NCBI RefSeq assembly: GCF_049316285.1
Contig: NZ_JBMOXA010000012.1
Coordinates: forward strand, 124,001 to 188,000
Reading direction: 5' to 3'
DNA: 64,000 nucleotides
Source of the DNA: Rhodoferax_B sp049316285
GTDB lineage: Bacteria > Pseudomonadota > Gammaproteobacteria > Burkholderiales > Burkholderiaceae_C
Position 1 is the first letter of the stretch. Each line of letters starts with the position of its first letter. Both the position numbers and the translations under genes were made by a program. The notes under the pieces are model-generated. The model was given only the letters and a program-made list of their open reading frames with translations, did no database searches and was not told the DNA's origin. This document shows positions 9,374 to 17,896 of this stretch, piece after piece.

Positions 9374-9841
9374 ATGGAAACCAAACCGCCACTGCCGCCT
9401 TTCACCTTCGAGACCGCGACGCTGAAAACCCGCATGGCCGAAGACGCCTGGAACACCCGCGACCCCGACCGCGTGGTGCAGGTCTACACCGAAGACACCA
9501 ACTGGCGCAACCGCGCCGACTTTCCCGTGGGCCGCACCGAGGTGCACCAGTTCCTCACACGCAAATGGGCCAAGGAGCTGGACTACCGGCTGATCAAAGA
9601 GCTCTGGGCTTTTACCGGCAACCGCATCGCCGTGCGCTTTGCGTACGAGTGGCACGACGCCACAGGCCAGTGGTTTCGCAGCTACGGCAACGAGAACTGG
9701 GGCTTCAACGAACACGGCCTGATGGCCTGGCGCTACGCCAGCATCAACGACCTGGCGATAACCGAGGCCGACCGCAAGTTCCACTGGCCGCTGGGACGTC
9801 GACCCGACGACCACGCCTCGCTAAGCAGCCTGGGGTTGTAA
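9374..9841 (+). CDS. DUF1348 family NTF2-like protein
   Basis: A 155-residue protein with the NTF2/SnoaL-like core of DUF1348, including N-T-R-D-x-D-x-V near residue 30, Y-T-E-D-T-x-W-R-N-R, and a C-terminal W-x-Y-A-S-I-N-D. The family has no established activity. The start is set by GGAGA nine bases before the ATG at 9374. Only three bases separate its stop from the downstream histidine kinase start, so it is probably co-transcribed with the two-component pair. Confidence 0.8.
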   Translation: METKPPLPPFTFETATLKTRMAEDAWNTRDPDRVVQVYTEDTNWRNRADFPVGRTEVHQFLTRKWAKELDYRLIKELWAFTGNRIAVRFAYEWHDATGQWFRSYGNENWGFNEHGLMAWRYASINDLAITEADRKFHWPLGRRPDDHASLSSLGL

Positions 9842-9844
9842 CCC

Positions 9845-11023
9845 TTGTTGGCGAGCCAAGATCCGCTGTGGCAGCACCAACTGGGCCTGCTGCTGGAGTC
9901 CACCGGCGAGGGCATTTTTGGTGTCGACCTGGACGGCCACTGCATGTTCATCAACCGCGCCGGTGCGGCGATGCTGGGCTACGAGCCGGCCGAGGTGTTG
10001 GGCCACAACATGCACTGGCTCACCCACCATTCACATGCCGACGGCTCGCACTACGCCGACACCGACTGCCCGATCTTCAACGCCTTTCGCCAGGGCCTGG
10101 GCTGCCGCATCGACAGCGAAGTGTTCTGGCGCCGCGACCACCAGGCGTTTGCGGTGGAGTATTCGAGCTACCCGATCCTGGACGGCGCCGAGGTGCGCGG
10201 CGCGGTGATCACCTTTGTCGACATCACCGAGCGCAAACGCACGGCCGATGCCTTGCAGCGCGCCAAGGCCGAGCTGGAAGAACGCGTGGCCGAGCGCACG
10301 GCCACCTTGTCGGCCACGCTGGCCCAGATGCGTGAACTCTCGGCCTACCTCGACCGTGTGCGCGAAGACGAACGCACACGCATTGCCCGTGAGGTGCACG
10401 ACGAACTCGGCAGCCTGCTGGTGGCGTTGAAGATGGACGTGAACTGGATGGACAAGCGCCTGAGCGAGCAGCAAAGCCGCGACGCGGTGGCCGCCCAGGA
10501 CATGCGCAACCGCATGCGCAGCAAGTGCCAGAACATGAGCGGCCTGATCGAAACCGCCGTAGACAACGTGGGCCGCATCATCACCGACCTGCGCCCCAGC
10601 ATCCTCGACCACCAAGGCCTGTGGGCGGCACTGGAATGGCAGGCGCAGGAGTTTGTGCGCGCCGCAGAGTTGGCGCTCGATTGGCAGATGCTGGTAGACG
10701 ACGACCTGGCGCTGCCCGATGCCGCCGCCATGGCGGTGTTTCGCATCTTCCAGGAGATGCTCTCCAACGTGGGCCGGCACGCCCAGGCCAGCCGCATTGC
10801 CATCTACATCCAGGCCACGCCGCAGCAGCTGGAAGTGCGCGTGCAAGACAACGGCGTAGGCGCCGCGCCGCAGGCCTTTGAAGCCCCCACCGCTTACGGC
10901 GTGCAAGGCATGCGCGAACGCGCGCGGCACTTTGGCGGTAGCCTGGAGATCACAAGCCAAATCGGCCTGGGCAGCACATTCCACCTGCGCATGCAGCTAT
11001 CAAACTTGTTATCTGATGAATAG
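9845..11023 (+). CDS. Soluble PAS sensor histidine kinase (NarL-partner type, HisKA_3)
   Basis: A 392-residue kinase with no membrane helix: PAS/PAC (about 10-132), a coiled coil (132-172), a HisKA_3 phosphoacceptor region with A-R-E-V-H-D-E-L-G (His185), and a HATPase_c domain (about 285-385). HisKA_3 kinases phosphorylate LuxR/NarL-type regulators, and such a regulator overlaps its 3' end by 8 bp. The only good start is TTG at 9845 or 9848, right after the DUF1348 stop. Because it lacks a periplasmic sensor it probably reads an intracellular signal. The downstream cyn genes make cyanate or nitrogen status a plausible cue (inference). Confidence 0.85.
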   Translation: MLASQDPLWQHQLGLLLESTGEGIFGVDLDGHCMFINRAGAAMLGYEPAEVLGHNMHWLTHHSHADGSHYADTDCPIFNAFRQGLGCRIDSEVFWRRDHQAFAVEYSSYPILDGAEVRGAVITFVDITERKRTADALQRAKAELEERVAERTATLSATLAQMRELSAYLDRVREDERTRIAREVHDELGSLLVALKMDVNWMDKRLSEQQSRDAVAAQDMRNRMRSKCQNMSGLIETAVDNVGRIITDLRPSILDHQGLWAALEWQAQEFVRAAELALDWQMLVDDDLALPDAAAMAVFRIFQEMLSNVGRHAQASRIAIYIQATPQQLEVRVQDNGVGAAPQAFEAPTAYGVQGMRERARHFGGSLEITSQIGLGSTFHLRMQLSNLLSDE

Positions 11024-11666
11024 AAATGACACCATTCGCCTGCTGATTGGCGACGACCACCGCATCGTGCGCGAGGGCCTGAAACAAGTGCTGGCCGAAG
11101 CGCCCGAGGTCGCAGTATTGGCCGAGGCCGCCACCGGACCCGACGTGCTGGCACAGGTCAACAGCTTGGGCGGCAGCCAAGGGCTCGACCTGGTGCTGCT
11201 CGACATTGCACTGCCCGGCTGCGACGGGCTGGATGTGCTGCAGCAGCTCAAGCAGCAGCACCCCACGCTGCCGGTGCTGATGCTCTCCACCTACCCCGAG
11301 CGCCAGTACGCGGTGCACTGCATCAAACAAGGCGCCGCCGGTTACCTCAGCAAAAGCGCCGACCCCGACGACATGCTCGCCGCCGTGCGCAAAGCCGCCG
11401 CCGGGGGCATCTATGTGACGGCCAACACCGCCGAGGCACTGGCCCAGGCGGTGTCGAGCAAGACTGGCACCGAGTCGCTGTCGCACCGCGAGCACCAGGT
11501 GTTCAGGTTGTTGATCTTGGGGCACAGCGTGGGTGAAATTGGTGCGCAGCTCAAGCTCGCTCCCAACACGGTGAGCACCTACCGCGCCCGCATCCTGGAA
11601 AAAACCGGCACCAAGAACGACGTGGAGTTGGCCTTGTACGCGCAGCGCCAGGTGAAAAACGCTTAG
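11016..11666 (+). CDS. NarL/FixJ family response regulator
   Basis: A 216-residue regulator with a receiver domain (1-125; phosphoacceptor Asp63 in L-L-D-I-A-L-P-G, acidic pair G-D-D near 12-14, K in the S-K-S-A segment) and a C-terminal LuxR-type helix-turn-helix (about 150-210, L-S-H-R-E-H-Q-V-F-R). The start ATG at 11016 overlaps the kinase stop, so the two are translationally coupled. The cyanate operon begins 134 bp downstream on the same strand. The intervening DNA carries two palindromes that are candidate binding sites. Confidence 0.9.
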   Translation: MNRNDTIRLLIGDDHRIVREGLKQVLAEAPEVAVLAEAATGPDVLAQVNSLGGSQGLDLVLLDIALPGCDGLDVLQQLKQQHPTLPVLMLSTYPERQYAVHCIKQGAAGYLSKSADPDDMLAAVRKAAAGGIYVTANTAEALAQAVSSKTGTESLSHREHQVFRLLILGHSVGEIGAQLKLAPNTVSTYRARILEKTGTKNDVELALYAQRQVKNA

Positions 11667-11677
11667 CGAGCATTCTT

Positions 11678-11751
11678 TTGTAGTGCTAGCCCTACAAGGG
11701 CGGCACAAAGTTTCTGCGACTTGCCGCGCGTTCTGCCAAAACAGCAGAACG
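11678..11751 (+). promoter_or_regulatory. Two palindromes in front of the cyanate operon
   Basis: TTGTAG (11678-11683) and CTACAA (11692-11697) form a perfect 6-bp dyad with an 8-bp spacer. CGTTCTGC (11729-11736) and GCAGAACG (11744-11751) form a perfect 8-bp dyad with a 7-bp spacer. They lie between the response-regulator stop and cynA. The first has the spacing of a LuxR/NarL-type operator. The second could be an operator or an attenuating hairpin. Assignment is by position and symmetry only. Confidence 0.45.
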
Positions 11752-11800
11752 GGCCTGCGGCTTGCAAGGGCCCTGCATCTTCCTTCCACAAAGGTGCACC

Positions 11801-13198
11801 ATGTCCAAGCCTGTCACGCTCGCCACACCAGCCACCGCCGCCCCGCACGATCCGTATGACGCCGACCGCCCGCTGATGCTGCGTTGCGGCTGCGGCCAAG
11901 ACCATGCGCCGAGTGAACACGGGCAGGCCACGATACACAACGAAGACGACCTGTCGCGCAACTTCGTCGAGGCCACGCTGATGAAAGCGCTATTCCCGGT
12001 GGACAGCGTACGCCGCGGTTTCTTGAAAGCCGTGGGCGCCAACACCGCACGCGCGGCCATCGCCTCGCTGCTGCCGGTGGGTGCCTTGCAGGCCATGGCG
12101 CAAGAGCGCGGCCCGCTGGAGAAAAAGGATTTGAAGCTGGGCTTCATCGCCATCACCTGCGCCAGCCCGCTGATCATGGCCGAGCCGCTGGGCTTCTACA
12201 AAAAAGAAGGCCTGAACGTGCAGCTGAACAAGACCGCTGGCTGGGCCTTGATACGCGACAAGATGATCAACAAGGAGCACGACGCCAGCCACTTCCTGTC
12301 GCCCATGCCGCTGGCCATGACCATGGGCCTGGGCTCGAACCAGGTGAACATGAACGTGGCCACTATTCAAAACACCAACGGCCAGGCCATCACACTGCAC
12401 GTGAAGCACAAAGACAAACGCGACCCCAAGCAGTGGAAAGGCTTCAAGCTGGCCGTGCCGTTTGAGTACAGCATGCACAACTTCCTGCTGCGCTACTACC
12501 TGGCCGAGAACGGCATCAATCCGGATACCGATGTGCAGATCCGCGTGACGCCACCGCCCGAAATGGTGGCAAATCTGCGCGCCGGCAACATCGATGGTTT
12601 CCTGGGACCAGACCCATTCAACCAACGCGCGGTGTACGACGAGGTGGGTTTCATCCATATCCTCTCCAAAGAAATCTGGGACGGTCACCCCTGCTGCGCC
12701 TTTGGTGTGAGCGACGAGTTCATCAAGCAAAATCCCAACACCTTTGCGGCCTTGTACCGCGCCATCCTCACGGCGTCGTTCATGGCCAGCCAAGCGAAAG
12801 ACCGCGAACTCATCGCCCGCGTGATCGCCCCCACGCAGTACCTGAACCAGCCCGAGGCCGTGCTCACACAAGTGCTCACCGGCAAGTTTGCCGACGGCCT
12901 GGGCAACATCCGCAACGTGCCCGACCGCGCCAACTTCGACCCCGTGCCATGGCAAAGCATGGCCGTGTGGATGCTCACGCAGATGAAGCGCTGGGGCTAC
13001 ATCAAGGGCGACGTCAACTACAAACAAATCGCCGAGAAAGTATTCCTGCTGACCGAGGCCAAAAAGCAAATGGCGCTCGCTGGGTGGACGCCGCCCGAAG
13101 GCGCCTACAAGAAGTTCACCGTGATGGGCAAGGTGTTCGACCCGGCCAAGCCAGAAGACTACGTGAAGAGCTTCGCCATCAACAAGATCGCTGCGTGA
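11801..13198 (+). CDS. cynA: CmpA/NrtA-family ABC substrate-binding protein (probable cyanate)
   Basis: A 465-residue binding protein of the nitrate/bicarbonate/cyanate family (L-G-F-I-A-I-T near 110, G-F-L-G-P-D-P-F and H-P-C-C-A-F later). The R-R-G-F-L-K twin-arginine motif is at 71-76 and the signal ends near A-M-A-Q (101), so Tat export is expected. About 70 residues precede the arginines and contain R-C-G-C-G-x-D-H. AAGGTG before the ATG at 11801 supports the long start, while an ATG at 11981 (residue 61, with GAGG upstream) would give a normal-length signal. Cyanate rather than nitrate is inferred from the cynABDS order. Confidence 0.8.
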   Translation: MSKPVTLATPATAAPHDPYDADRPLMLRCGCGQDHAPSEHGQATIHNEDDLSRNFVEATLMKALFPVDSVRRGFLKAVGANTARAAIASLLPVGALQAMAQERGPLEKKDLKLGFIAITCASPLIMAEPLGFYKKEGLNVQLNKTAGWALIRDKMINKEHDASHFLSPMPLAMTMGLGSNQVNMNVATIQNTNGQAITLHVKHKDKRDPKQWKGFKLAVPFEYSMHNFLLRYYLAENGINPDTDVQIRVTPPPEMVANLRAGNIDGFLGPDPFNQRAVYDEVGFIHILSKEIWDGHPCCAFGVSDEFIKQNPNTFAALYRAILTASFMASQAKDRELIARVIAPTQYLNQPEAVLTQVLTGKFADGLGNIRNVPDRANFDPVPWQSMAVWMLTQMKRWGYIKGDVNYKQIAEKVFLLTEAKKQMALAGWTPPEGAYKKFTVMGKVFDPAKPEDYVKSFAINKIAA

Positions 13199-14061
13199 TG
13201 TTGGCTTTGAAGTTAAAGGCAGCCTTGCTGTCGTTGATCATCTTCCTGGCGTTTCTGGGCGTGTGGTACGCGGCCACCTTGCCCGCGCCGGGCACCGGGC
13301 CAGCCTCTACGGCGGGCATGACAGCCGAGCAGATCGAATACCAGAAGATGATGGGCAAGGACCCCGGCAGCACCAAGACCACCGGCTTCCCGACGCTGGC
13401 CGCCATGGGTAACACCATCTGGCATCAACTCAGCAACCCGGTGTACGACAACGGGCCCAACGACAAGGGCATCTTGATCCAGCTCGCGTATTCGCTGGGC
13501 CGCGTGGCACTGGGCTTTTTACTGGCCGCCGTGGTGGCGATTCCGCTGGGGTTTGTGATTGGCATGTCGCCGCTGCTGCACCGTGCGCTCGACCCTTTCA
13601 TCCAGGTGCTCAAACCCATCAGCCCGCTGGCGTGGATGCCGCTCGCGCTCTACACCATCAAGGACTCTTCGATCAGCGGCATCTTTGTGATCTTCATCTG
13701 CTCGGTGTGGCCCATGTTGATCAACACCGCCTTTGGTGTGGCCAGCGTGAAGCGTGAATGGCTCAACGTGGCTGCCACCTTGGAAGTAAGCCCGTTGCGC
13801 AAAGCCTTCCTGGTGATCTTGCCGGCGGCCGCGCCCACCATCTTGACCGGCATGCGCATCAGCATGGGCATTGCGTGGCTGGTGATCGTGGCCGCCGAGA
13901 TGCTAGTGGGCGGCACCGGCATTGGCTACTTTGTATGGAACGAGTGGAACAACCTGTCGCTGACCAACGTGATCTTTGCGATTGGCGTGATCGGCATCGT
14001 CGGCATGTTGCTCGACCTGGCTTTTGCGCAAGTGCAAAAGCGTGTGACGTACATAGATTGA
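13198..14061 (+). CDS. cynB: NrtB/CynB-type ABC permease
   Basis: A 287-residue inner-membrane permease with an N-terminal helix (6-25), a polar linker, and five C-terminal helices. It carries the binding-protein-dependent EAA-like loop (A-A-T-L-E-V-S-P-L-R-K-A-F). The start codon overlaps the cynA stop (ATGA). It should form the channel for the cynA-delivered anion with the ATPase encoded next. The NrtB/CmpB/CynB group cannot be split by eye; cyanate is inferred from cynS. Confidence 0.82.
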   Translation: MLALKLKAALLSLIIFLAFLGVWYAATLPAPGTGPASTAGMTAEQIEYQKMMGKDPGSTKTTGFPTLAAMGNTIWHQLSNPVYDNGPNDKGILIQLAYSLGRVALGFLLAAVVAIPLGFVIGMSPLLHRALDPFIQVLKPISPLAWMPLALYTIKDSSISGIFVIFICSVWPMLINTAFGVASVKREWLNVAATLEVSPLRKAFLVILPAAAPTILTGMRISMGIAWLVIVAAEMLVGGTGIGYFVWNEWNNLSLTNVIFAIGVIGIVGMLLDLAFAQVQKRVTYID

Positions 14062-14074
14062 GGCCATCCACACC

Positions 14075-14878
14075 ATGCAAAGTTTCTTATCTGTTGAAGG
14101 TCTGGCCAAAGCCTTTGTGCCCAGCAAGCCGGTGTTTGCCGATGTGTCGTTTGCCATGGAGCGTGGCGAGTTCGTTTGCATCATCGGCCATTCGGGCTGC
14201 GGCAAAACCACCATCCTGAATGTGTTGGCCGGGCTGGACACGGCCAGCAGCGGCGTGGTCATCATGGACGGCCGCGAGATCAGCGGGCCGAGCCTGGAGC
14301 GCGGTGTGGTGTTCCAAAGCCATGCGCTGATGCCTTGGCTCACGGTGCGCAAAAACATTGCCTTTGCCGTGGCCTCGCGCTGGCCCGATTGGAGCCGCGC
14401 GCAGATCGATGCGCAGGTGGAAAAATTTGTCGCCATGGTGGGCCTGACCGCTGCCATCGACAAGAAGCCGTCGCAGCTCTCCGGCGGCATGAAGCAACGC
14501 GTGGGCATTGCACGTGCGTTTGCCATTCAGCCCAAGATGCTGCTGCTGGACGAACCGTTTGGCGCACTCGACGCACTGACGCGCGGCAGCATCCAAGATG
14601 AGCTGATGGCCATCGTGCGCGAGACGCAGCAAACGGTGTTCATGATCACCCACGACGTGGACGAAGCCATTCTGCTGGCGGACCGCATTCTGCTGATGCA
14701 GAACGGCAGCGAAACGGCCAACGGCTACCACCCTGGCAGCGTGGCCGAAGTGGTGGTCAACCCGCTACCCAAAAGCCGCAAACGCGCGGAGCTGCACCAC
14801 CTGAACGGCTACTACCCGCTGCGTAACCACATCGTCGATTTTCTGGTGGGCAAAGCCTTGCCTGCCACTGCCCACTAA
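14075..14878 (+). CDS. cynD: NrtD/CynD-type ABC ATP-binding protein
   Basis: A 267-residue ATPase with Walker A G-H-S-G-C-G-K-T (around 36-43), signature L-S-G-G-M, Walker B L-L-L-L-D-E-P and the switch His in I-T-H-D-V-D-E-A. It is a single-domain NrtD-like subunit, without the CmpA-like C-terminal regulatory domain of NrtC. It lies 13 bp after cynB and 28 bp before cynS in one operon and energises anion import. Confidence 0.85.
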   Translation: MQSFLSVEGLAKAFVPSKPVFADVSFAMERGEFVCIIGHSGCGKTTILNVLAGLDTASSGVVIMDGREISGPSLERGVVFQSHALMPWLTVRKNIAFAVASRWPDWSRAQIDAQVEKFVAMVGLTAAIDKKPSQLSGGMKQRVGIARAFAIQPKMLLLDEPFGALDALTRGSIQDELMAIVRETQQTVFMITHDVDEAILLADRILLMQNGSETANGYHPGSVAEVVVNPLPKSRKRAELHHLNGYYPLRNHIVDFLVGKALPATAH

Positions 14879-14906
14879 CCAGCTGTTTTCACCCGAGGAG
14901 CAAACC

Positions 14907-15350
14907 ATGAACCGCAACGAGATCACCGAAAAAATCATCACCGCCAAAGTGTCCAAGGGCATTCAATGGGCCGACGTGGCGCAGAAGGTGGGCCAGTCGA
15001 AAGAGTGGACCACGGCGGCCTGCCTGGGCCAGATGACCTGCACCGCCGAGCAGGCTAAAACCATTGCCGAAATCTTTGACCTCACCAGCGAAGAAACCAA
15101 GTGGCTGCAAGTCGTGCCCTACAAAGGTTCGCTGCCCACCCCAGTGCCCACCGACCCGCTGATCTATCGCTGGTACGAGATCGTCAGCGTGTACGGCAGC
15201 ACCATCAAGGAGCTGATCCACGAAGAGTTTGGCGACGGCATCATGAGCGCCATTGACTTCAGCATGGACATCGAGCGCCAGCCCGACCCCAAGGGCGACC
15301 GCGTGAAGGTGGTGCTGTCGGGCAAGTTCTTGCCCTACAAGACTTATTAA
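14907..15350 (+). CDS. cynS: Cyanate hydratase (cyanase)
   Basis: A 147-residue cyanase, the usual family length. It converts cyanate and bicarbonate to carbamate (then ammonia) and CO2. The catalytic triad is intact: Arg88, Glu91 and Ser114 have the same spacing as Arg96/Glu99/Ser122 of the E. coli enzyme. The N-terminal half is the helical region and the C-terminal half the dimerising beta region (E-E-F-G-D-G-I-M-S-A-I-D-F). GAGGAG lies nine bases before the ATG. No carbonic anhydrase (cynT) or CynR is present nearby. Its TAA overlaps the stop of the convergent thioesterase gene. Confidence 0.95.
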   Translation: MNRNEITEKIITAKVSKGIQWADVAQKVGQSKEWTTAACLGQMTCTAEQAKTIAEIFDLTSEETKWLQVVPYKGSLPTPVPTDPLIYRWYEIVSVYGSTIKELIHEEFGDGIMSAIDFSMDIERQPDPKGDRVKVVLSGKFLPYKTY

Positions 15351-15763
15351 GTCATTTGCATTGACAAAGGCTGGCCAGCATCATCGATGGCCACATAGGT
15401 CATGACTGCCTCCGTGACCTGGCTGGCCTCACCAAGATTGCCGCGACGCTCGGTCTTGGCTTTGACGAGCACAGTAATGGAAGTGGTGCCGATGCGCAGC
15501 ACCGAAGCATAAAACGACACCAGGTCGCCGGACTTGACGGGAAGGTTGAACGCCAGCTTCTCTATGGCCACCAGAACGACCCGCCCGCGTGCTGCGCGCG
15601 TAGGCAGCACACTGCCGGCGGCATCCAGTTTGGCGAGCATCCAGCCGCCGCTCACCTGGTCGCCCAGATGGGTGTCAGACGGCATGGGAATCAGCCGCAG
15701 CACCAGCTCCGCATCCGCCCCGGTGTCGCCGGGCAGGGAGGCGCCAGGGGTGTCGGCACTCAT
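15347..15763 (-). CDS. YciA-like hotdog acyl-CoA thioesterase
   Basis: A 138-residue hotdog-fold protein with the YciA/ACOT pattern: a substrate-facing M-P-S-D-T-H-L-G-D-Q-V-S-G-G-W near the N-terminus (catalytic Asp in G-D), and the F-N-L-P-V-K-S-G-D-L-V strand. It should hydrolyse acyl-CoA thioesters, perhaps recycling CoA for the adjacent catabolic locus. It overlaps the IclR gene by 4 bp (ATGA), so the two are co-transcribed. Its stop overlaps the cynS stop from the other strand. Confidence 0.82.
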   Translation of the reverse strand: MSADTPGASLPGDTGADAELVLRLIPMPSDTHLGDQVSGGWMLAKLDAAGSVLPTRAARGRVVLVAIEKLAFNLPVKSGDLVSFYASVLRIGTTSITVLVKAKTERRGNLGEASQVTEAVMTYVAIDDAGQPLSMQMT

Positions 15764-16581
15764 CGGGTCGATGGCAGCAAGGCCGAAAGACCTTCTGCCT
15801 GCTTTTTCATGGCCATGGCCAGGTCCGTGGCGGCCGCGCCCACAAAGTTGTCCGACAGCCCGGTCGCCACCAGGGTGTGGCTGATGCGGTTGGCCGCGTC
15901 CAGCAGCGGCACCGCAATCACGGTCACGCCATTCATGTAGTTGCCGCGGTCTATGCTGAAGCCTTTTTTGCGCGCCAGCTCCACCTCGCGTTTCCAGGTG
16001 GCCAGCTCAACCGGCTTGTCCCAGCGCATGGCCTTGAAGCGCTTTTCAATCTGCGCCCATGGCGCTTCGCTGAACGCCGCCACCAGCCGCCCGGTGGCAC
16101 TGACCATGGCCGGAAAGCGGCTACCGACGTCGACATGCAGGCGAAACGGCGCCCGCGAGCGCGACAAGGCCAGCACCACGATATGGTCGATGTCGGGGGT
16201 CTCGACACCAATCATGGTCACGTTCCAGTCATTGGCCAGGCCGTCCAGAACGGGTTGGGCCAGGTTGGCGAAGCCGCTGGTTTCAATCACGCTGCGCGCC
16301 AGGCTCAACATGCCGGTGCCCAGGCTATAACGTTTGGTCTCGGTGTCCACACGCACCAGCTCTTCGGCCACCAGGGCCCGCAGAATATGCAGGCAGGTGC
16401 TGGGCACAAGCTCGAGTTCATCGGCAATCGCCTTGACCCCCATGGACTGCGGCGAACGCCCGAGCAAGCGCAGAATGGCCACCGCGCGGGTCACGCCTGG
16501 CACGGGCCGCACACGCACCGTTTTCTTGGCAACAGGGGTTTTCTTTTCGGGCTTGGCGGGCGGGGTCGGGCTTGAGTTCAT
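15760..16581 (-). CDS. IclR family transcriptional regulator
   Basis: A 273-residue regulator with a Lys/Pro-rich leader (1-25), a winged helix-turn-helix (about 30-90, G-V-T-R-A-V-A-I-L-R-L-L) and the IclR effector domain (about 110-265). The ATG at 16581 was preferred because the 51 upstream residues in frame lack family character. It is the closest regulator to the CoA-ligase locus. It is a candidate for the repeated palindromes at 17809-17844 and 18408-18442, although those have not been matched to a known IclR site. Confidence 0.85.
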   Translation of the reverse strand: MNSSPTPPAKPEKKTPVAKKTVRVRPVPGVTRAVAILRLLGRSPQSMGVKAIADELELVPSTCLHILRALVAEELVRVDTETKRYSLGTGMLSLARSVIETSGFANLAQPVLDGLANDWNVTMIGVETPDIDHIVVLALSRSRAPFRLHVDVGSRFPAMVSATGRLVAAFSEAPWAQIEKRFKAMRWDKPVELATWKREVELARKKGFSIDRGNYMNGVTVIAVPLLDAANRISHTLVATGLSDNFVGAAATDLAMAMKKQAEGLSALLPSTR

Positions 16582-16691
16582 GGTGCGTTCATTACGTGCA
16601 CGCAAGCTTAACCCAGATGCTGGGCGCTCCAGCAGGCTGGCCCAGGGGCTTACCGCTGCAGCGCTTTGTGGTGTCAGGGTGTGCACCGCGG

Positions 16692-17654
16692 CTACTCCGC
16701 CCGAATGCCGGCAGCCTTGATGATGGGCTCCCACTTGCGCCGTTCGGCCTGCGCAAAATCCGCCAGCTGCTGGCGCGAGCCACCCGCGGGGTCGAAGCCG
16801 TAGTCGAGCAACTGCTGCTTGGTCTCGGCGCGCGCGAGAATCTTGTTGAGGCTGGTGTTCAGCAGATCGAGTATGGCCACGGGTGTGCCCTTGGGTGCAT
16901 AAAGCCCGTTCCAGGCCACCACCTCGAAGTTGGGGAAACCTTGCTCTGCCACCGGCTTGATGCCCGGCACCAGGCCACTGGGCACGGCCGAGGTCACGGC
17001 GATCGCGCGCAGCTGGCCAGCCGAGATCTGCGAGCGCACCGCCGTTGGTGTGTCGACCAGAAGCGGCAGTTGCCCACCCAGCACATCGGTCATGGCGCCG
17101 CCCGAGCCCTTGTACGGCACCTCGAACAGCTTCAGGCCGGCACGCTCCTTCAGCAACTCGACCACCAGGCGGGCGGTGGTGCTGGGCGTGGCGATGTCTG
17201 CGGCCCTGGGGTTGCTCTTGAGCGCGCCCACCACGTCGTCAATCGAGCGGAACGGGGACTTTGCGTTGACCCCCAGCACCATGGGGAAGGTCCCCACCAG
17301 GGCAATCGGCTCGAAGGCCACTTCAGGCTTGAAGCGCGGGCTCGCATAGAGGTATTGGTTGAGCACATGTGTGGCATTTGTGCCCATGGTGAGGGTGTAG
17401 CCATCGGGTGCGGCCTCGGCCGCCAGGTCGGTTCCCAGATTGCCGCCGGCACCGGGCCGGTTGTCGATGATGATGGCCTGGCCCAGCTCCTTGGACAGCT
17501 GGTTGGCCAGGTAACGCGTCGCCGTGTCCGTGCCTTGCCCGGCCTGGTAGGCGACGATGATCCTGATCGGCTTGGCCGGATAGGCTTGCGCCAAACCGGC
17601 CTGCGAAGCGCTCACCATTGCACAGCTCGCGAAGAGCAGTTTCCATAGCTTCAT
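16692..17654 (-). CDS. Bug family tripartite tricarboxylate transporter substrate-binding protein
   Basis: A 320-residue periplasmic protein with a signal peptide (1-23, ending L-A-Q-A). The Bug core follows: Y-P-A-K-P-I-R-I-I-V, G-Q-G-T-D-T-A-T-R, D-N-R-P-G-A-G-G-N-L-G and the E-V-P-Y-K-G-S-G-G-A segment. Bug proteins bind carboxylates and often work without a linked TctAB permease, as here. AGGAGA before the ATG at 17654 fixes the start. The position within the IclR/CoA-ligase locus suggests it binds the carboxylic acid that the ligase activates. Confidence 0.9.
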   Translation of the reverse strand: MKLWKLLFASCAMVSASQAGLAQAYPAKPIRIIVAYQAGQGTDTATRYLANQLSKELGQAIIIDNRPGAGGNLGTDLAAEAAPDGYTLTMGTNATHVLNQYLYASPRFKPEVAFEPIALVGTFPMVLGVNAKSPFRSIDDVVGALKSNPRAADIATPSTTARLVVELLKERAGLKLFEVPYKGSGGAMTDVLGGQLPLLVDTPTAVRSQISAGQLRAIAVTSAVPSGLVPGIKPVAEQGFPNFEVVAWNGLYAPKGTPVAILDLLNTSLNKILARAETKQQLLDYGFDPAGGSRQQLADFAQAERRKWEPIIKAAGIRAE

Positions 17655-17808
17655 GCTTGTCTCCTTTGTTATTTTCTGCGCCCGGCGGCTGGCGTGCCTC
17701 ACTCCAGGCCGCAACAACATCTGCCGTTGTTCGCGGCCCGGTTCCTGCAATTCACGGAACTCAGCGCATCCTGTGGCTCTGAAATGAAGTATGAAATTCG
17801 CACTTACG

Positions 17809-17844
17809 ATTGTCAAATACAACAATATTTTGTACATAGACAAT
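17809..17844 (-). promoter_or_regulatory. Tandem palindromic operators upstream of the Bug gene
   Basis: Site A, ATTGTCAAATACAACAAT (17809-17826), has ATTGT/ACAAT arms. Site B, TTGTACATAGACAA (17830-17843), has TTGT/ACAA arms. The same two elements recur in the divergent region at 18408-18442. They sit in the 242-bp gap in front of the Bug gene and probably bind a shared regulator (candidate: the IclR protein at 15760-16581). Confidence 0.55.
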
Positions 17845-17896
17845 CAATCACTGGGCGAAATCTGGCGCCGGCATTTACACAAATGCGCCGAGCCTT

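Noticed and set aside
11700..11730. Sigma-54 promoter upstream of cynA
   Set aside because: The GG and GC dinucleotides around 11702-11718 are 12 bp apart rather than the required 10, and the conserved TGGCAC/TTGC context is missing.
15340..15352. Overlapping stop codons of convergent genes (cynS/thioesterase, rdgC/tetR)
   Set aside because: A 4-bp overlap of convergent stops is common in compact bacterial genomes, so it is not evidence of regulation.
17655..17843. N-terminal extension of the Bug protein starting at 17843
   Set aside because: It would begin inside the operator sequence and places a second hydrophobic stretch before a perfect signal peptide. AGGAGA supports the ATG at 17654.
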